64,000 nucleotides of DNA from Rhizobium sp. R635 (GCF_002211285.1 NZ_LOKX01000023.1:186001-250000); one strand, 5' to 3'. Numbered from the stretch's first letter, positions 1 through 9,368 are shown. Numbers and translations are program-made. Notes: generated by a model from the letters alone, not told the origin.

Positions 1-673
1 CGGCGTCGTCGGCGGGTTCTGTTGCCAGCGAAAGGGCGGCATAGGTCGCATCGCCGTCGCGGCCGACGCGGCCGCCGACCGCGCCGTTGAAGCTCTGCTC
101 GGAAACCTGGCGCATGCGCCGGGCGTTCTTGATGCATGTCGGGATGCGGGCGGCTTCCGCGTGGATGCGCTCGGCAGTCGGGCCGCCGTCCGCGCTGCCG
201 CTATCGGAGAGGATCACGTAGGCGACGATGCCGACGATGGCGAGATAGGCGACACCCATGCCGGCGAGGAAGGCCGGCTGCTTGAGCAGCGGCTTCTTCG
301 GCTTGCCGTCGGTTGTCTTGGCCGCCTCCTTCTTCAGCGCCTCCTTGGCGGGCGCCTTCTCCAGAAACTGGAATTCGACATCCTTGCCGAGACGGAAGCT
401 GTCGCCGGTTTTCAGCGAAGCGGTCTGCAGCAGCGCCTCGCCGCGCAGCATGATCGGGTTCAGTCCCATCCGGCGTATGATGAAGCCGCCGTCGCTCTGC
501 CGTTCGATGCGCGCATGGATCGGCGCCAGAAAGGGATCGTCGACGACGATATCGGCATTGCCGGCCCGGCCGATCGACATTTCCGGCCGGTCGAGCACGT
601 GACTGCGGCTCTGGCCGCCAGGGCCGGTCTGCAGAAGGCTTGGTTTGTTTCCGCGAAAGAAGGAAAAGACCAT
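1..673 (-). CDS. FHA-domain membrane protein of the Tad locus (partial, 3' end outside window)
   Basis: An open frame runs from ATG at 673 to the window edge (224 codons). Residues about 28-104 form a forkhead-associated (FHA) domain: an SIGR motif at 33-36, then FLAPIHARI around 49-57. The usual SxxH phosphothreonine-binding motif reads AxxH here, so phosphopeptide binding is uncertain. A Lys-rich linker (about 108-132) and one membrane segment (about 135-156) follow, so the FHA part is probably cytoplasmic. The start lies 2 bp after the tadC stop (TGA at 678-676), making it the next gene of the tad operon. FHA modules commonly serve phosphorylation-dependent assembly; a role as pilus-machine regulator is inference. 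The family of the C-terminal part cannot be judged. Confidence 0.8.
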   Translation of the reverse strand, partial: MVFSFFRGNKPSLLQTGPGGQSRSHVLDRPEMSIGRAGNADIVVDDPFLAPIHARIERQSDGGFIIRRMGLNPIMLRGEALLQTASLKTGDSFRLGKDVEFQFLEKAPAKEALKKEAAKTTDGKPKKPLLKQPAFLAGMGVAYLAIVGIVAYVILSDSGSADGGPTAERIHAEAARIPTCIKNARRMRQVSEQSFNGAVGGRVGRDGDATYAALSLATEPADDA

Positions 674-675
674 GA

Positions 676-1581
676 TCAGAACATCCCACTCGACATCATC
701 TCGACAATTGCCGGCGCCAGCACCAGGAGAAGGATCGCGACGACGATCATCATCGCCGGCATGACGATCTTGGCTTTCAGCTTTTCACTGGCCCTGTCCG
801 CCTTCTCCCAGCGACGGAATCGCAGGTCGCGCGCGTGTTCGCGCAACAGCTCGACACGGTTGCTGCCCTCGACCTCACCCTGGATCACGGCGCGGATGAC
901 ACGCACCACCTCCTCGGCGGTCATGCGGGCCTCCAGGCGTTGCAGCGCCTCGATCATGCCGGTGCCGAGCGCCACGTCCTTCAGCGTCTGTTCGATTTCC
1001 TCGCTCATCACGGTGCCGGGGGCAGCCTCGGCGTAGAGCCTCAGGCTTTCCGGCAGGGTAGCCTGCGCCTGCTGCGTCATGACGACAAGATCGAGGAAAT
1101 AGGGAAATTCGCGCGAGATGCGTTCCTTGCGGTCCTGCATCTTGTCGTCGGCGACGACCCAGAAATAGATGGCAGGGATGAAGCCGAGGATCAGGCCGGC
1201 AGCAAGCCCGCCGATCACGCTGCCGCTCGCAATGCCGAACAGCAGGCCGAGCAGGACGAAGCCGAAGAGGCTCAGGACGACGAGGAGCGCGATATATTCC
1301 CGCCCCGTCACGCCGCCGAAAGGCCGGCCGCCATAGATCAGTTTCTGTTCGAGCTGCGCGCCGAAATCGGCGAGCACCGGCTCGAAATGCCTCAGCACGA
1401 ATTCAACAGGCGTGCGCATGCCGATGCTGTCGACGATATTCGGCGGCGGGCCATCGCCGCCCGCGCTGCGGCGTACGACCTGGATGCTGCCGAGCAGATC
1501 GCCGAGCCACCAGACGAAGAGTGCCGCCGTAATGCCGGCAAAAACGATGGCGATGGGGCCAAGAGGAATTTGCGACATCAT
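676..1581 (-). CDS. tadC: Tad/Flp pilus inner-membrane platform protein TadC
   Basis: 301 residues of the type II secretion system F (T2SSF) superfamily. A membrane segment lies near residues 9-26, two or more near 85-130, then a cytoplasmic helical T2SSF domain (motif REFPYFLDLVV), and a strongly hydrophobic C-terminal segment ending in MMSSGMF. With TadB it should form the inner-membrane platform driven by the CpaF ATPase. The start ATG at 1581 overlaps the tadB stop by 4 bases (ATGA). A second ATG follows at once at 1578, so the exact start is ambiguous by one codon. The frame stays open far upstream, but that extension is the antisense-like shadow of tadB. Confidence 0.88.
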   Translation of the reverse strand: MMSQIPLGPIAIVFAGITAALFVWWLGDLLGSIQVVRRSAGGDGPPPNIVDSIGMRTPVEFVLRHFEPVLADFGAQLEQKLIYGGRPFGGVTGREYIALLVVLSLFGFVLLGLLFGIASGSVIGGLAAGLILGFIPAIYFWVVADDKMQDRKERISREFPYFLDLVVMTQQAQATLPESLRLYAEAAPGTVMSEEIEQTLKDVALGTGMIEALQRLEARMTAEEVVRVIRAVIQGEVEGSNRVELLREHARDLRFRRWEKADRASEKLKAKIVMPAMMIVVAILLLVLAPAIVEMMSSGMF

Positions 1582-2441
1582 ACCGACACCTTCATCATCG
1601 AGCGCATCCAGAAGAAGCCGGTGGCATAGAGAATGGCGCCGACGATCGCGATGACGATGCCGATGGCGTTGCCGAACACCTTGTCGATCAACTCCGGCTG
1701 GCCGAAGAAGATCATCAGGATCATGAAGAGCGCGCCGCCGTTGACGACGCGGAAGTTCATGCGCGCCTGCGACGAAGAGGTCGTGATCTTCTGGTCGAGC
1801 TTCCAGATTTCCTTGAACGATTTCGACATTTCCGTCAGCGGCTCGGAAATGTCGCCGCCCTGGCGGGCAAAGAGCCCAAGCGCGGCATCGACCATCTTGA
1901 AATGCAGGCTCGGCACGTTGCGGCCGTGGCGATCCAGCGCCTCGACCAGGCCGATGCCGAGCTTCTGCTCGCGGGCGATGCGCTCGAATTCGCGCGAGGC
2001 CGGCATCTGGCCGGTATCGGCGACCGCATTGACGGCGACGGCGAGCGGTTTGCCGGTGCGCACCGCCGAGACGATCTGGTCGACGGCGTAGGGAAGCTGG
2101 GATTCTATCTGCAGCCAGCGGCGCTGCAGGAAATAGCGGATCATCGCCTTGGGCAGGAAGAAGGCGACCGGGATCGCGACGACGATGCCGAAGATCGGCC
2201 CGAAGATCAGCGAGATGATCGCGAAGACGACGATCGCCGTGATGCCGTAGGCAAGGATCATCGTATAGGGCGGAACGGCGTCGCGCCCGAATACCTGCGC
2301 CGCTTCGCTGGCGAGCGCGATATCTCGTTCGGTCGCGCGCAGAAGCGGCGCCGGCCAGCGCACCGGCGCTCCCCAGACGAGCAGCCCCGCCGTCACCGCG
2401 CCGAGGGCGACCGTAAAAATCTGCAGAATGCTGATATCCAT
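1578..2441 (-). CDS. tadB: Tad/Flp pilus inner-membrane platform protein TadB
   Basis: 287 residues, T2SSF superfamily. One N-terminal membrane segment (about 5-24), two adjacent hydrophobic segments (about 60-105), a cytoplasmic T2SSF domain with conserved LPYAVDQIVSAVRTGKPL, and two C-terminal membrane segments (about 235-280). It lies directly before tadC with a 4-base overlap and 45 bp after the FHA-CpaF gene, the usual cpaF-tadB-tadC order. It is somewhat short for TadB because the N-terminal periplasmic part is small. The assignment rests on fold signature and gene order. Confidence 0.88.
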   Translation of the reverse strand: MDISILQIFTVALGAVTAGLLVWGAPVRWPAPLLRATERDIALASEAAQVFGRDAVPPYTMILAYGITAIVVFAIISLIFGPIFGIVVAIPVAFFLPKAMIRYFLQRRWLQIESQLPYAVDQIVSAVRTGKPLAVAVNAVADTGQMPASREFERIAREQKLGIGLVEALDRHGRNVPSLHFKMVDAALGLFARQGGDISEPLTEMSKSFKEIWKLDQKITTSSSQARMNFRVVNGGALFMILMIFFGQPELIDKVFGNAIGIVIAIVGAILYATGFFWMRSMMKVSV

Positions 2442-2486
2442 GGCTTCCCCCTAAAAACAAAAGATTCCGCGAAAACCTGAGCCACC

Positions 2487-4385
2487 CTAGACGAACATAT
2501 CGAGTTTCTTGATCTCGCCGTTCTCTCCGAATTCAACGAGTTCCGCGACGAAGGTCGGCAGGTACCCGGTGAAGGCATGCACCGCCTGCCCGCCGGCGCG
2601 GCCGACGAGATTGAAGATCGGCTCGACGATGACGAGGCCGGTATCCGGATCGATGCCTATCACCTCCGATATCTCGGTGATGGCGCGCCGGCCGTTCTCC
2701 AGGCGGTTCAATTGCACGACGAGTTCGACGGCGGCGACGATTTGCTGGCGGATCGCCGTGACGGGCAGCGAGCTCTGGCCCTGCAGCACCATCACCTCCA
2801 GGCGGGTCATCATGTCCTGCGGCGTGTTGGCGTGCGCCGTCGTCATCGAGCCGGCATGGCCGGTGTTCATCGCCTGCAGCATGTCGATCGCCTCCGCGCC
2901 GCGGCACTCGCCGACGATGATGCGGTCGGGGCGCATGCGCAGCGCATTGCGAACGAGGTCGCGGATGGTGACGCTCGTCTCCGACTCCGCCGTCTTCGGC
3001 CGCGATTGCAGATAGACGACATGGATGCCGTCAAGCTGCAGTTCGGACGTGTCTTCGACGGCGACGACGCGCTCGCCGACAGGGATGAACTGCGACAGGC
3101 TGTTCAAGAGCGTCGTCTTGCCGGAACCGGTGCCGCCAGAAACGACGATGTTCTTGCGGGCGCGCACGGCCGCCTCCAGGAAGGCGCGCATCGGCTCGCT
3201 GAGCGCACCTGCCGTAACGAGCTTGCTGATATCGAGCCGCGACTTGCCGCCGAATTTGCGGATGGTGAGGCAGGCGCCTCTGACCGCCAGCGGCGGAATG
3301 ACGGCGTTGACGCGCGAGCCGTCAGGCATGCGGAAGTCGGCCATCGCCTCACTCTCGTTGATCGAGCGGTTGGAATCGACGGCGATGCGCTCGATCACCT
3401 TCATCAGTTGCCGCTCGTTGGCGAAGGCGAAGGGATATCGCTCCAGCAGGCCGAATTTCTCGACGTAGATCTCGTCATAGCGCGTCACCATGATTTCCGA
3501 GATGACGTCGAGATCCATGAGTTCCGAGATCGTGCCCCAGCGGTACATCAGTTCTTCGATATTGGAGCGCAGGTGCGTATGGGCGATCTCGTAACGGTCG
3601 CCCGCGTTGAAAAGCGCCTGCCTGGCCTGAAAGGCAGCGCTGAAACGCGTGTCGAGCTGGGCGAAGTCCGAGCGGGTGGACTCGAAATTGAGCTTGAGCT
3701 GCAAGGCCGAGATCAGCGCTTTGCCGACATCGAAGAGGCGGCGATTGTCCTGCTCCTCGCGGATCAGAGCTGCCGCATTCGACGAGGCGTCGCGCCGCGT
3801 CGTACGGGCGATGCGTTTGGCAAGCCAGCGATAGACAGCGTTCCTGATGACGAGGACGACGAGATCCTGTGGCGCGCTGTCCAACGCTTCCTTGATGAAC
3901 ATGTCCAGGCGTTCGCGAATGCGGCTTCGCGTCTCCTCGCGGCCGAAATCGGAGGATTTCACCAGCCGGTCGTATTGCGTGTCCTTCAGCAGGCGCTCGT
4001 GAATTTCCATCTGCAGGGCGAGCACGCGTTCCTGATCGGGAAACTGCGTCACCGCTTCGGGTGCCGCAGCCGGCTCGACGAGTTCGATCGTGACGTTCGG
4101 CACCCAGATCGACATGCCGGCCGATACCGCGACCGGCGTGCCGGCCCTGAGCGGCTGGTCGTCGACCCGCGTCGGATTGCGGCCGTGATGCTGCACCGAC
4201 CAGCCCTGGCCGGATTTCCGCAGCACGAATTGCGGTGAGGAAACATGGCTGCCGCGCAGACGCACGACACCGGCGCCGGCGGGCAGCGAAAGCGTGCTGC
4301 TTTCGCCGACGAAATAGGTCTCATTCGAGGAGAGCGGGATCACCTCCCGTCCGCTGCCGTCCTCATAGGAAATCTTCAACAGCAT
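2487..4385 (-). CDS. cpaF: FHA-CpaF fusion: Tad pilus assembly ATPase with N-terminal FHA-like domain
   Basis: 632 residues, much longer than a plain CpaF/TadA (the other copy in this window is 382). Residues 1-105 look like an FHA-type beta sandwich. Residues about 115-260 are helical. From about 270 on is the secretion ATPase: RMPDGSRVN near 352-360, Walker A GGTGSGKT at 417-424, an Asp box (VAVEDTSELQ), Walker B RIIVGECRGAEA near 490-500, and a His box TAHANTP. It should power pilin polymerisation at the TadB/TadC platform. The start ATG at 4385 follows an acceptable ribosome site (GGGAGTGAGCC). The FHA fusion is unusual for CpaF and points to phospho-dependent control, which is inference. 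Confidence 0.9.
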   Translation of the reverse strand: MLLKISYEDGSGREVIPLSSNETYFVGESSTLSLPAGAGVVRLRGSHVSSPQFVLRKSGQGWSVQHHGRNPTRVDDQPLRAGTPVAVSAGMSIWVPNVTIELVEPAAAPEAVTQFPDQERVLALQMEIHERLLKDTQYDRLVKSSDFGREETRSRIRERLDMFIKEALDSAPQDLVVLVIRNAVYRWLAKRIARTTRRDASSNAAALIREEQDNRRLFDVGKALISALQLKLNFESTRSDFAQLDTRFSAAFQARQALFNAGDRYEIAHTHLRSNIEELMYRWGTISELMDLDVISEIMVTRYDEIYVEKFGLLERYPFAFANERQLMKVIERIAVDSNRSINESEAMADFRMPDGSRVNAVIPPLAVRGACLTIRKFGGKSRLDISKLVTAGALSEPMRAFLEAAVRARKNIVVSGGTGSGKTTLLNSLSQFIPVGERVVAVEDTSELQLDGIHVVYLQSRPKTAESETSVTIRDLVRNALRMRPDRIIVGECRGAEAIDMLQAMNTGHAGSMTTAHANTPQDMMTRLEVMVLQGQSSLPVTAIRQQIVAAVELVVQLNRLENGRRAITEISEVIGIDPDTGLVIVEPIFNLVGRAGGQAVHAFTGYLPTFVAELVEFGENGEIKKLDMFV

Positions 4386-4407
4386 GGCTCACTCCCTCAC
4401 GCGGCCG

Positions 4408-5346
4408 TCACATGCGCGTCCAGTTGATGCTCGGCAGGTCCTCGACACTGTTGTCGGCGGGATTGCGCAGCACGAGGTTCAGGCTGCCGTTCGACTGGCC
4501 AAGGGCAAAAATCAGCATTTCGGCTTCCGACGGCGTCACTTCGACGGTCACGTTATTGTAGGTGCTATTGGCCTTGGTGATGGCACCCTCGGCAGTCGTC
4601 GCGGCGCCAACGGCCAGCACTTTGACATTTTGCAGGAAGGTACGAGTAACGACGCGGGTGCGCGAGCTGATACCGAGCCTATAGTCCTGCGCCTGCTTGC
4701 GGTAAGCGTTGACATCGTTCTCGTCGGCGCCGGGATATTGGGTCAGATAGTTCTTCAGCATCTGCTCGACCGGCGACTGCGGCTGGGTCGGAGCCTGCGG
4801 CTGCCCGGCGGCAACAGGCGCCTGACCGGGAACGGCAGGAGGCTGGCCGGGGGCTCCAGGCTGGGTCGCGGCGGCAGGCGCCACGGGCTCGACCGGCTCA
4901 TCGACCGTACCGAGGATATCGACATAGCTGCCCGGCTCGACGAAGTGGCCAACCGCTGCGGCCGCGTTGACGGGAAGGGTCAAAGCACGCTTGCCGGGCG
5001 CGATCATCGTCGTCAGGCGACCGCCGTCGGCATCGTCGAAATATTGGAAAAGCAGCACGGAACCGGCCGGAATGTCTGCGGCAGCCGTCCTGTCCTTCAG
5101 CCATTCCTGATAGGCGCTTGCAGCAGGCACGGCGAGCTTGGCGAGCGGCCCGAAGCTTTCCGGCAGCATGACCGGTTCGGCGAGCATGTCGGGCGTGATC
5201 GCCTGTCCCCTCGTGACCTTCCTGTCAGGCTGGAGCCGCATGAAGGCATAGGCCGTCTGCTCGTTCTTGACGCTCTCGGTCCAGAAATACAGCAGAACGC
5301 CCGTGATGAGCCCGACGATGACAGCCGCAATGAGCTTCCAGTTCAT
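4408..5346 (-). CDS. cpaB: Flp pilus assembly protein CpaB/RcpC
   Basis: 312 residues. An N-terminal membrane anchor (about 5-21) is followed by a SAF/CpaB-type periplasmic domain: a valine/isoleucine-rich strand pattern, KVTRGQAITPDML near 44-56, and IAPGKRALTLPVNAAAAVGHFVEPGSYVDILGTV in the middle. A Pro/Gln/Ala-rich low-complexity stretch covers about 147-190. The C-terminal part resembles the second CpaB domain (RTRVVTRTFLQNVKVLAVG). CpaB is thought to connect secretin and pilus in the periplasm. It overlaps the upstream gene's stop by 4 bases and sits 22 bp before the FHA-CpaF gene. Confidence 0.88.
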   Translation of the reverse strand: MNWKLIAAVIVGLITGVLLYFWTESVKNEQTAYAFMRLQPDRKVTRGQAITPDMLAEPVMLPESFGPLAKLAVPAASAYQEWLKDRTAAADIPAGSVLLFQYFDDADGGRLTTMIAPGKRALTLPVNAAAAVGHFVEPGSYVDILGTVDEPVEPVAPAAATQPGAPGQPPAVPGQAPVAAGQPQAPTQPQSPVEQMLKNYLTQYPGADENDVNAYRKQAQDYRLGISSRTRVVTRTFLQNVKVLAVGAATTAEGAITKANSTYNNVTVEVTPSEAEMLIFALGQSNGSLNLVLRNPADNSVEDLPSINWTRM

Positions 5347-6272
5347 GGTGTTATTCCTTCGACGAAGGGTTGCCTGATTTGAATGACCTCGACGGTCCTG
5401 CCGTCGCTTTTGCTGCTGGTATAGAGAACGTTAGCCTCGACGCTGCCGCGCCGGCCATAAAGGGCGGTCACTCTGCCGCGCTGGGCCGGCGGCGTCTCGA
5501 TGGTGAAACCGTCGCGGGCCAGAAGATCGGCGCGCGCATCCGACCAGCGCGCGGCGGACAGCGTGCCTTTCGACACCACCGTGCGCGACATGTGGCCCTT
5601 GTCGCGATCACCGATATCGCTCAGCACTTCGACGCCCGCCGGCGGGCGCAGTGACGGCGGCAGTCTGCTGACATCGGCGGGAGCCGCAAAGGCAGGGAGC
5701 GTCGCCGCGACATCGTCGAAGCGGCTCATCAGCACCTCGGTCGTCGGCGCATCGGCGGGACGGCGGATCATGATCGAGACGCCCGGGATCGGCGCTCTCG
5801 CCGAAGGATTGTTCGGATCTTGCCGCCTGAGATAGTCGAGCGCGGCCTCGCCGTCGCCATCGAAGAAGCGCACGACCACGGCGAGATCGTCGCGGACGCG
5901 GCTCGTCCTCGGGACGATCAGCATGTTGGCCGCGATGACGGCGGTCAGTTCTTGCTTGTCGCTGCTTTTCGGCAAGGCAGGCCGGGTGTTGGCAGCCAAG
6001 ACCCGCAGCCATTCGTCGGTGATATCGGAAATGCTGCGATCGCTCTGATAGGGCGTGAACTGCAGCGGCTGGCCGTTGATGACGAGATCGCGCGGCGCGC
6101 GCTCCGGAGAGCCGAGAATGCCGGCCAGCATCGAATTCAGCGTCGCCCTGAAATCCTTGTAGACCTCGGCGCGGCCCGGCGTGGCCAGAACCACGGCGGC
6201 AAGGCCGATGACGAGCGCCAGGCCGGCGAGATGGCCGGCGAAACGAAAGGAGATGCGTGCGCCCTGTCTCAT
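5343..6272 (-). CDS. Secreted protein of the tad operon, unknown function
   Basis: 309 residues. I do not recognise a family. The N-terminus carries a basic stretch and a hydrophobic core (about 15-30) followed by ATPGRA, a good signal-peptide pattern with cleavage near residue 36, so the protein is probably periplasmic. The start is ATG 6272, one base after the stop of the preceding gene. A longer open frame to 6560 exists but lies entirely inside that gene in another frame. It is translationally coupled on both sides (4-base overlap with cpaB), so it probably works in pilus biogenesis, taking a position where other tad loci carry small assembly genes. Confidence 0.75.
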   Translation of the reverse strand: MRQGARISFRFAGHLAGLALVIGLAAVVLATPGRAEVYKDFRATLNSMLAGILGSPERAPRDLVINGQPLQFTPYQSDRSISDITDEWLRVLAANTRPALPKSSDKQELTAVIAANMLIVPRTSRVRDDLAVVVRFFDGDGEAALDYLRRQDPNNPSARAPIPGVSIMIRRPADAPTTEVLMSRFDDVAATLPAFAAPADVSRLPPSLRPPAGVEVLSDIGDRDKGHMSRTVVSKGTLSAARWSDARADLLARDGFTIETPPAQRGRVTALYGRRGSVEANVLYTSSKSDGRTVEVIQIRQPFVEGITP

Positions 6273-6273
6273 C

Positions 6274-6954
6274 TCATTTCGCTCCCGGAAAGACGCCGTC
6301 GAAAAGATCGCCGGAGTCGCTGGCCACGTCGCGGATCTCCCGGCGCAGCGTCGGATCGTAGCCGCGGCGCGTGGTGTCGTTGTTGTGCGAGGCAAAGAGC
6401 GTCGAGTCGTCCACCGTGAAGGCATCCTTCCAGCGAATGCTCCGGATGGTATCGAGATCGTCGGAATCCCTGAATTTGTAGACACGGTCGGCCGTTGCCG
6501 TAACCAACTGCGGCTTCTCGTTGGCGAGGTCGCCGACCATATCGCCGAAGTCGCGACCATCGCTCTTCAGCGTATTCTGCACGTCGTCCCAGACGAAGGT
6601 GCGCTGCGGATCGCCGTCGCCCTCATGAGAAGGTGTACGCGAGCAATTCATGGCGTCTCCTCCCGGCAGGGCAGGCAAGGCCGGGATCGGAAAGGCGTTC
6701 GAGAAGTCGGAGGTGCAATTCAGCCCATTGGCTTCGGCGAAGGCGGCATTGCGCATGGCGAGCATGGTTCCGACCTTCTTGGTGGAGATCCTGTTCGCAT
6801 GGATGACGAAAATCACGATCAGCAGGATGACCGGCGCGGCGAGCACGAATTCGATCGAGGCAAGACCGCGCCTGTCGCTGTGGAGCCGCATCAGCAGCCC
6901 GCCGGCCGGAGCGCCGCCCGTATGTTCAGTGTGTGTTGACGGCAGCCCAGGCAT
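6274..6954 (-). CDS. TadE/TadF-like minor pseudopilin
   Basis: 226 residues. Residues 30-36 read G-LASIEF, the type IVb/pseudopilin cleavage motif (Gly, then Glu at +5 and an aromatic), directly before a hydrophobic helix (about 37-52). The rest is a small periplasmic domain with two Cys. This fits TadE/TadF pseudopilins, cut by the prepilin peptidase of the same operon. The start ATG 6954 has GGAGG five bases upstream and overlaps the upstream tadG-like gene by 29 bp. An internal ATG at 6891 lacks a good ribosome site. Confidence 0.78.
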   Translation of the reverse strand: MPGLPSTHTEHTGGAPAGGLLMRLHSDRRGLASIEFVLAAPVILLIVIFVIHANRISTKKVGTMLAMRNAAFAEANGLNCTSDFSNAFPIPALPALPGGDAMNCSRTPSHEGDGDPQRTFVWDDVQNTLKSDGRDFGDMVGDLANEKPQLVTATADRVYKFRDSDDLDTIRSIRWKDAFTVDDSTLFASHNNDTTRRGYDPTLRREIRDVASDSGDLFDGVFPGAK

Positions 6955-8569
6955 TGGCTCCTCCCTGGTCGAAGACGCGCGTCAGGCCGGTGAAACTATC
7001 GGCAGCCGGACTTTGTTTGATCGTGTTGGAAACCGCGCCCATATCGTCGGCGAGTGTTGCCGGCGCAAGCGAGGCAAGCCAGTCCTGCGTGTAGAGATCG
7101 AAGGCCGTGTAATTATGGACCCAGCTCTGCGCCAGCGCATAGGCGGACGGCGTCTTGTCCTTGAACAGGCGGACCTGAAGCCTGGCGCGAGGCGCACGCG
7201 AAACGACCGCCAGCGTCTGGTAATCGGTAAGCTGGTCGCCGCCGAAGGGCGTGAAGTTGAACGGGATGCGCCCCTTCAGCCAGTAGGGCTTCGGGAAGGA
7301 GACGACGGGCAGGCTGGCGCCGGCCACGGAGATCGCGCCGCCCGCCGGACCGCAGACCTGATTCCAGATCATGTCGAACTTGCGGGTGAAATCGTTCTCG
7401 TCTTTTGTCTGCGCATCGGAATAGCGCGGCGGCACATCGATCGGCAGCTGGAAGGGGTTGGTAATGCCGAAGCCGACGCCGAAGACCTTGTCCGCGAGCC
7501 AGAAGCTGACATCGAGCGCCAGTTCTTCCCAAAAGCCGAGATCGCCGGCCCATTGTTCAACGATCGCCTTGAACGGGATCTTGCTCAGATAGGCCGGTCC
7601 GAAGGCTTCATAGAAGATGTAGAACTCCACCAGCTGATCGTCGATGCCGCTCTCGTGGTTGACCCAGTCGCGGATGTGGCTGCCGTCGACACCGCCTGCC
7701 GTCAACGGACCCTTGCCGTTGGGGAAGCCACGATTGGCGAACTCGCCGCGCATGAGGAGCGGATCTTGTCCCTGGGTGCCATAGGACATGGCAAGGCACA
7801 TTTCGGTATAGGCAGCGGCCGGATTGACGCCATCGCGATCCACCGGCAGGTTGCCGCCGGCACCTTCACCAGCCTGGCCGCAGTTTTCGCACGGCGGATG
7901 GAAAACGACGTGGTCCGATTTATTCAAGCGCACCAGATGCAGAGCTTCGTTGCCGACACGCTGCGGGAAGCTTTCGACGAGGTAATCGTTCAGGTCGTTC
8001 ATCGCATCGATGATGTCACTGGACTTGTTGATGAGACCCCAGGGATCGTATTTGACTTGTGCCGCCACCGTATATGCAAGTGCTTTGGTGGCTTCGGTCG
8101 CCCGGAACCCCTGGAACGCCAGGCAAGCGCCGTAGATGATGCCGCCGACGATCGGGACCTTTTGCCAGCCGGGGCAATAGGGCATCGGCGGAAGCGGCGG
8201 CAGCAGGGATGCGGGCCCGAAGCCTTCCGTGAAGGAATATTCGGCAAGCTTCGCCAGAATGACACCCGAGCGCAGGGCCAGTTCCGCCGTCGTGAGCTGG
8301 TAGGCGACCGACGTCGCCATGACAACGGTTGCCTGGGAGGAGGCGACATTGTTCATCGCCATGATGTTGAGATAGCGTGCTTCCCAGTCGGCATGGACGA
8401 GAGCGGCGGCGTCGGCGGTATCCTGCGTGCGCTGCTTGTCGTAGATCATCTGGCCGGTGTTCAAGATCCAGACGATCATCAGCGCGAGCGCGATCGTCAT
8501 GTAGAGGATGATCGGCGAGAGGAATCCGCGATCGTCGCGGTGCAGACGTTTGATGAAGGTCGGTGTCAT
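6926..8569 (-). CDS. TadG-like pilus assembly protein
   Basis: 547 residues. The N-terminus has the TadG-like signature: charged HRDDRG, a long hydrophobic helix (about 16-38), then QRTQDTADAAALVHA, the pattern that defines the TadG N-terminal domain. The remaining 500 residues are predicted periplasmic, with many Trp/Pro and several Cys (a CENCG pair mid-protein). No von Willebrand MIDAS motif stands out, unlike some TadG proteins. It overlaps the upstream tadE-like gene by 4 bases (start ATG 8569). The longer open frame to 8878 is a shadow of that gene. The role in pilus anchoring is taken from the family. Confidence 0.78.
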   Translation of the reverse strand: MTPTFIKRLHRDDRGFLSPIILYMTIALALMIVWILNTGQMIYDKQRTQDTADAAALVHADWEARYLNIMAMNNVASSQATVVMATSVAYQLTTAELALRSGVILAKLAEYSFTEGFGPASLLPPLPPMPYCPGWQKVPIVGGIIYGACLAFQGFRATEATKALAYTVAAQVKYDPWGLINKSSDIIDAMNDLNDYLVESFPQRVGNEALHLVRLNKSDHVVFHPPCENCGQAGEGAGGNLPVDRDGVNPAAAYTEMCLAMSYGTQGQDPLLMRGEFANRGFPNGKGPLTAGGVDGSHIRDWVNHESGIDDQLVEFYIFYEAFGPAYLSKIPFKAIVEQWAGDLGFWEELALDVSFWLADKVFGVGFGITNPFQLPIDVPPRYSDAQTKDENDFTRKFDMIWNQVCGPAGGAISVAGASLPVVSFPKPYWLKGRIPFNFTPFGGDQLTDYQTLAVVSRAPRARLQVRLFKDKTPSAYALAQSWVHNYTAFDLYTQDWLASLAPATLADDMGAVSNTIKQSPAADSFTGLTRVFDQGGANAWAAVNTH

Positions 8570-9363
8570 AGCAGGTTCACCTCCGCCGTCGAAATCGTGT
8601 AGTAGCGCCCGTCCTTCCTCTGGCCGCGGGCAAAGACCCAGCCGGCATATTCGAGCAGCAGGAAACGCGCTTCCACCTTGGCGGTGACGGGCACATGCGG
8701 AGTGCGGCTGATGGCGGCATAGAGTGCCATCGGCGCGCGATCGACAGTGACGGTCACATTCTGCGGATCGAACATGTAACGGGCCTGGTTGCGCATGGCG
8801 CGCCAGTTCTTCGAAAGGCCCGACGCATCGGCAAGGGCCTTCAGCGCCTCTTCCGGCGGCTGGCAGGCGCCGACGCATTTGAGCTGGTCGTAGGGGGCGG
8901 CCGGGATCAGCGCCAGACGGGCGGCGAGATCGGCCTTGCCGGGGGCGGCATCGTCATCGCAGGTCTTCGGGTCGATGATGCTCCGGATGGTGATCGGCAG
9001 GGCCGGGCAGAAATAGACGCGGGCGCTGCGCGCCGCCGCATAGGCGGCATAATGAGTGAAGAGGTGGTTTTTCGCCAGGATCGTAAACTGGAAGACCACG
9101 AACATGAAGAAGACGAAGATCGGCGTGACGAGCACGAAATCCATCATCGTCGTGCTGCCCGACACATCCCGGTGAAGCTCCGATATCCGGCGCCGGCGGG
9201 CGGAAAGCCGCGGCAGCAGCAGCATCGAGGCGAAGAGTACGAGGGCGATCGCAAAGGTACCGAAGAGGGCGCCGTGATCCTCGGGGATCCAGAAGGTCCG
9301 CGAGTGCAGGATCGAACTCCAGAAGGCACCGTTGAAAGTGGGGCGTTCGAGTTCAGGGCGCAT
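8566..9363 (-). CDS. TadE-like membrane protein
   Basis: 265 residues. A first hydrophobic segment lies near 33-50, then a basic stretch (RLSARRRRISELHRD), then GSTTMMDF leading into a hydrophobic helix (about 75-92). That is the TadE motif with Asp in place of Glu. A long periplasmic part with paired Cys follows (CVGAC). The extra N-terminal membrane segment before the TadE motif is unusual, since most TadE proteins begin just ahead of the motif. GAGG lies 7 bases before the ATG. It sits 5 bp downstream of the prepilin peptidase gene and overlaps the tadG-like gene by 4 bases. Confidence 0.75.
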   Translation of the reverse strand: MRPELERPTFNGAFWSSILHSRTFWIPEDHGALFGTFAIALVLFASMLLLPRLSARRRRISELHRDVSGSTTMMDFVLVTPIFVFFMFVVFQFTILAKNHLFTHYAAYAAARSARVYFCPALPITIRSIIDPKTCDDDAAPGKADLAARLALIPAAPYDQLKCVGACQPPEEALKALADASGLSKNWRAMRNQARYMFDPQNVTVTVDRAPMALYAAISRTPHVPVTAKVEARFLLLEYAGWVFARGQRKDGRYYTISTAEVNLL

Positions 9364-9368
9364 TGCCG

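Noticed and set aside
2577-4238. 553-codon plus-strand frame opposite the FHA-CpaF gene
   Set aside because: Antisense shadow; no motif, and the minus-strand gene has Walker A and B.
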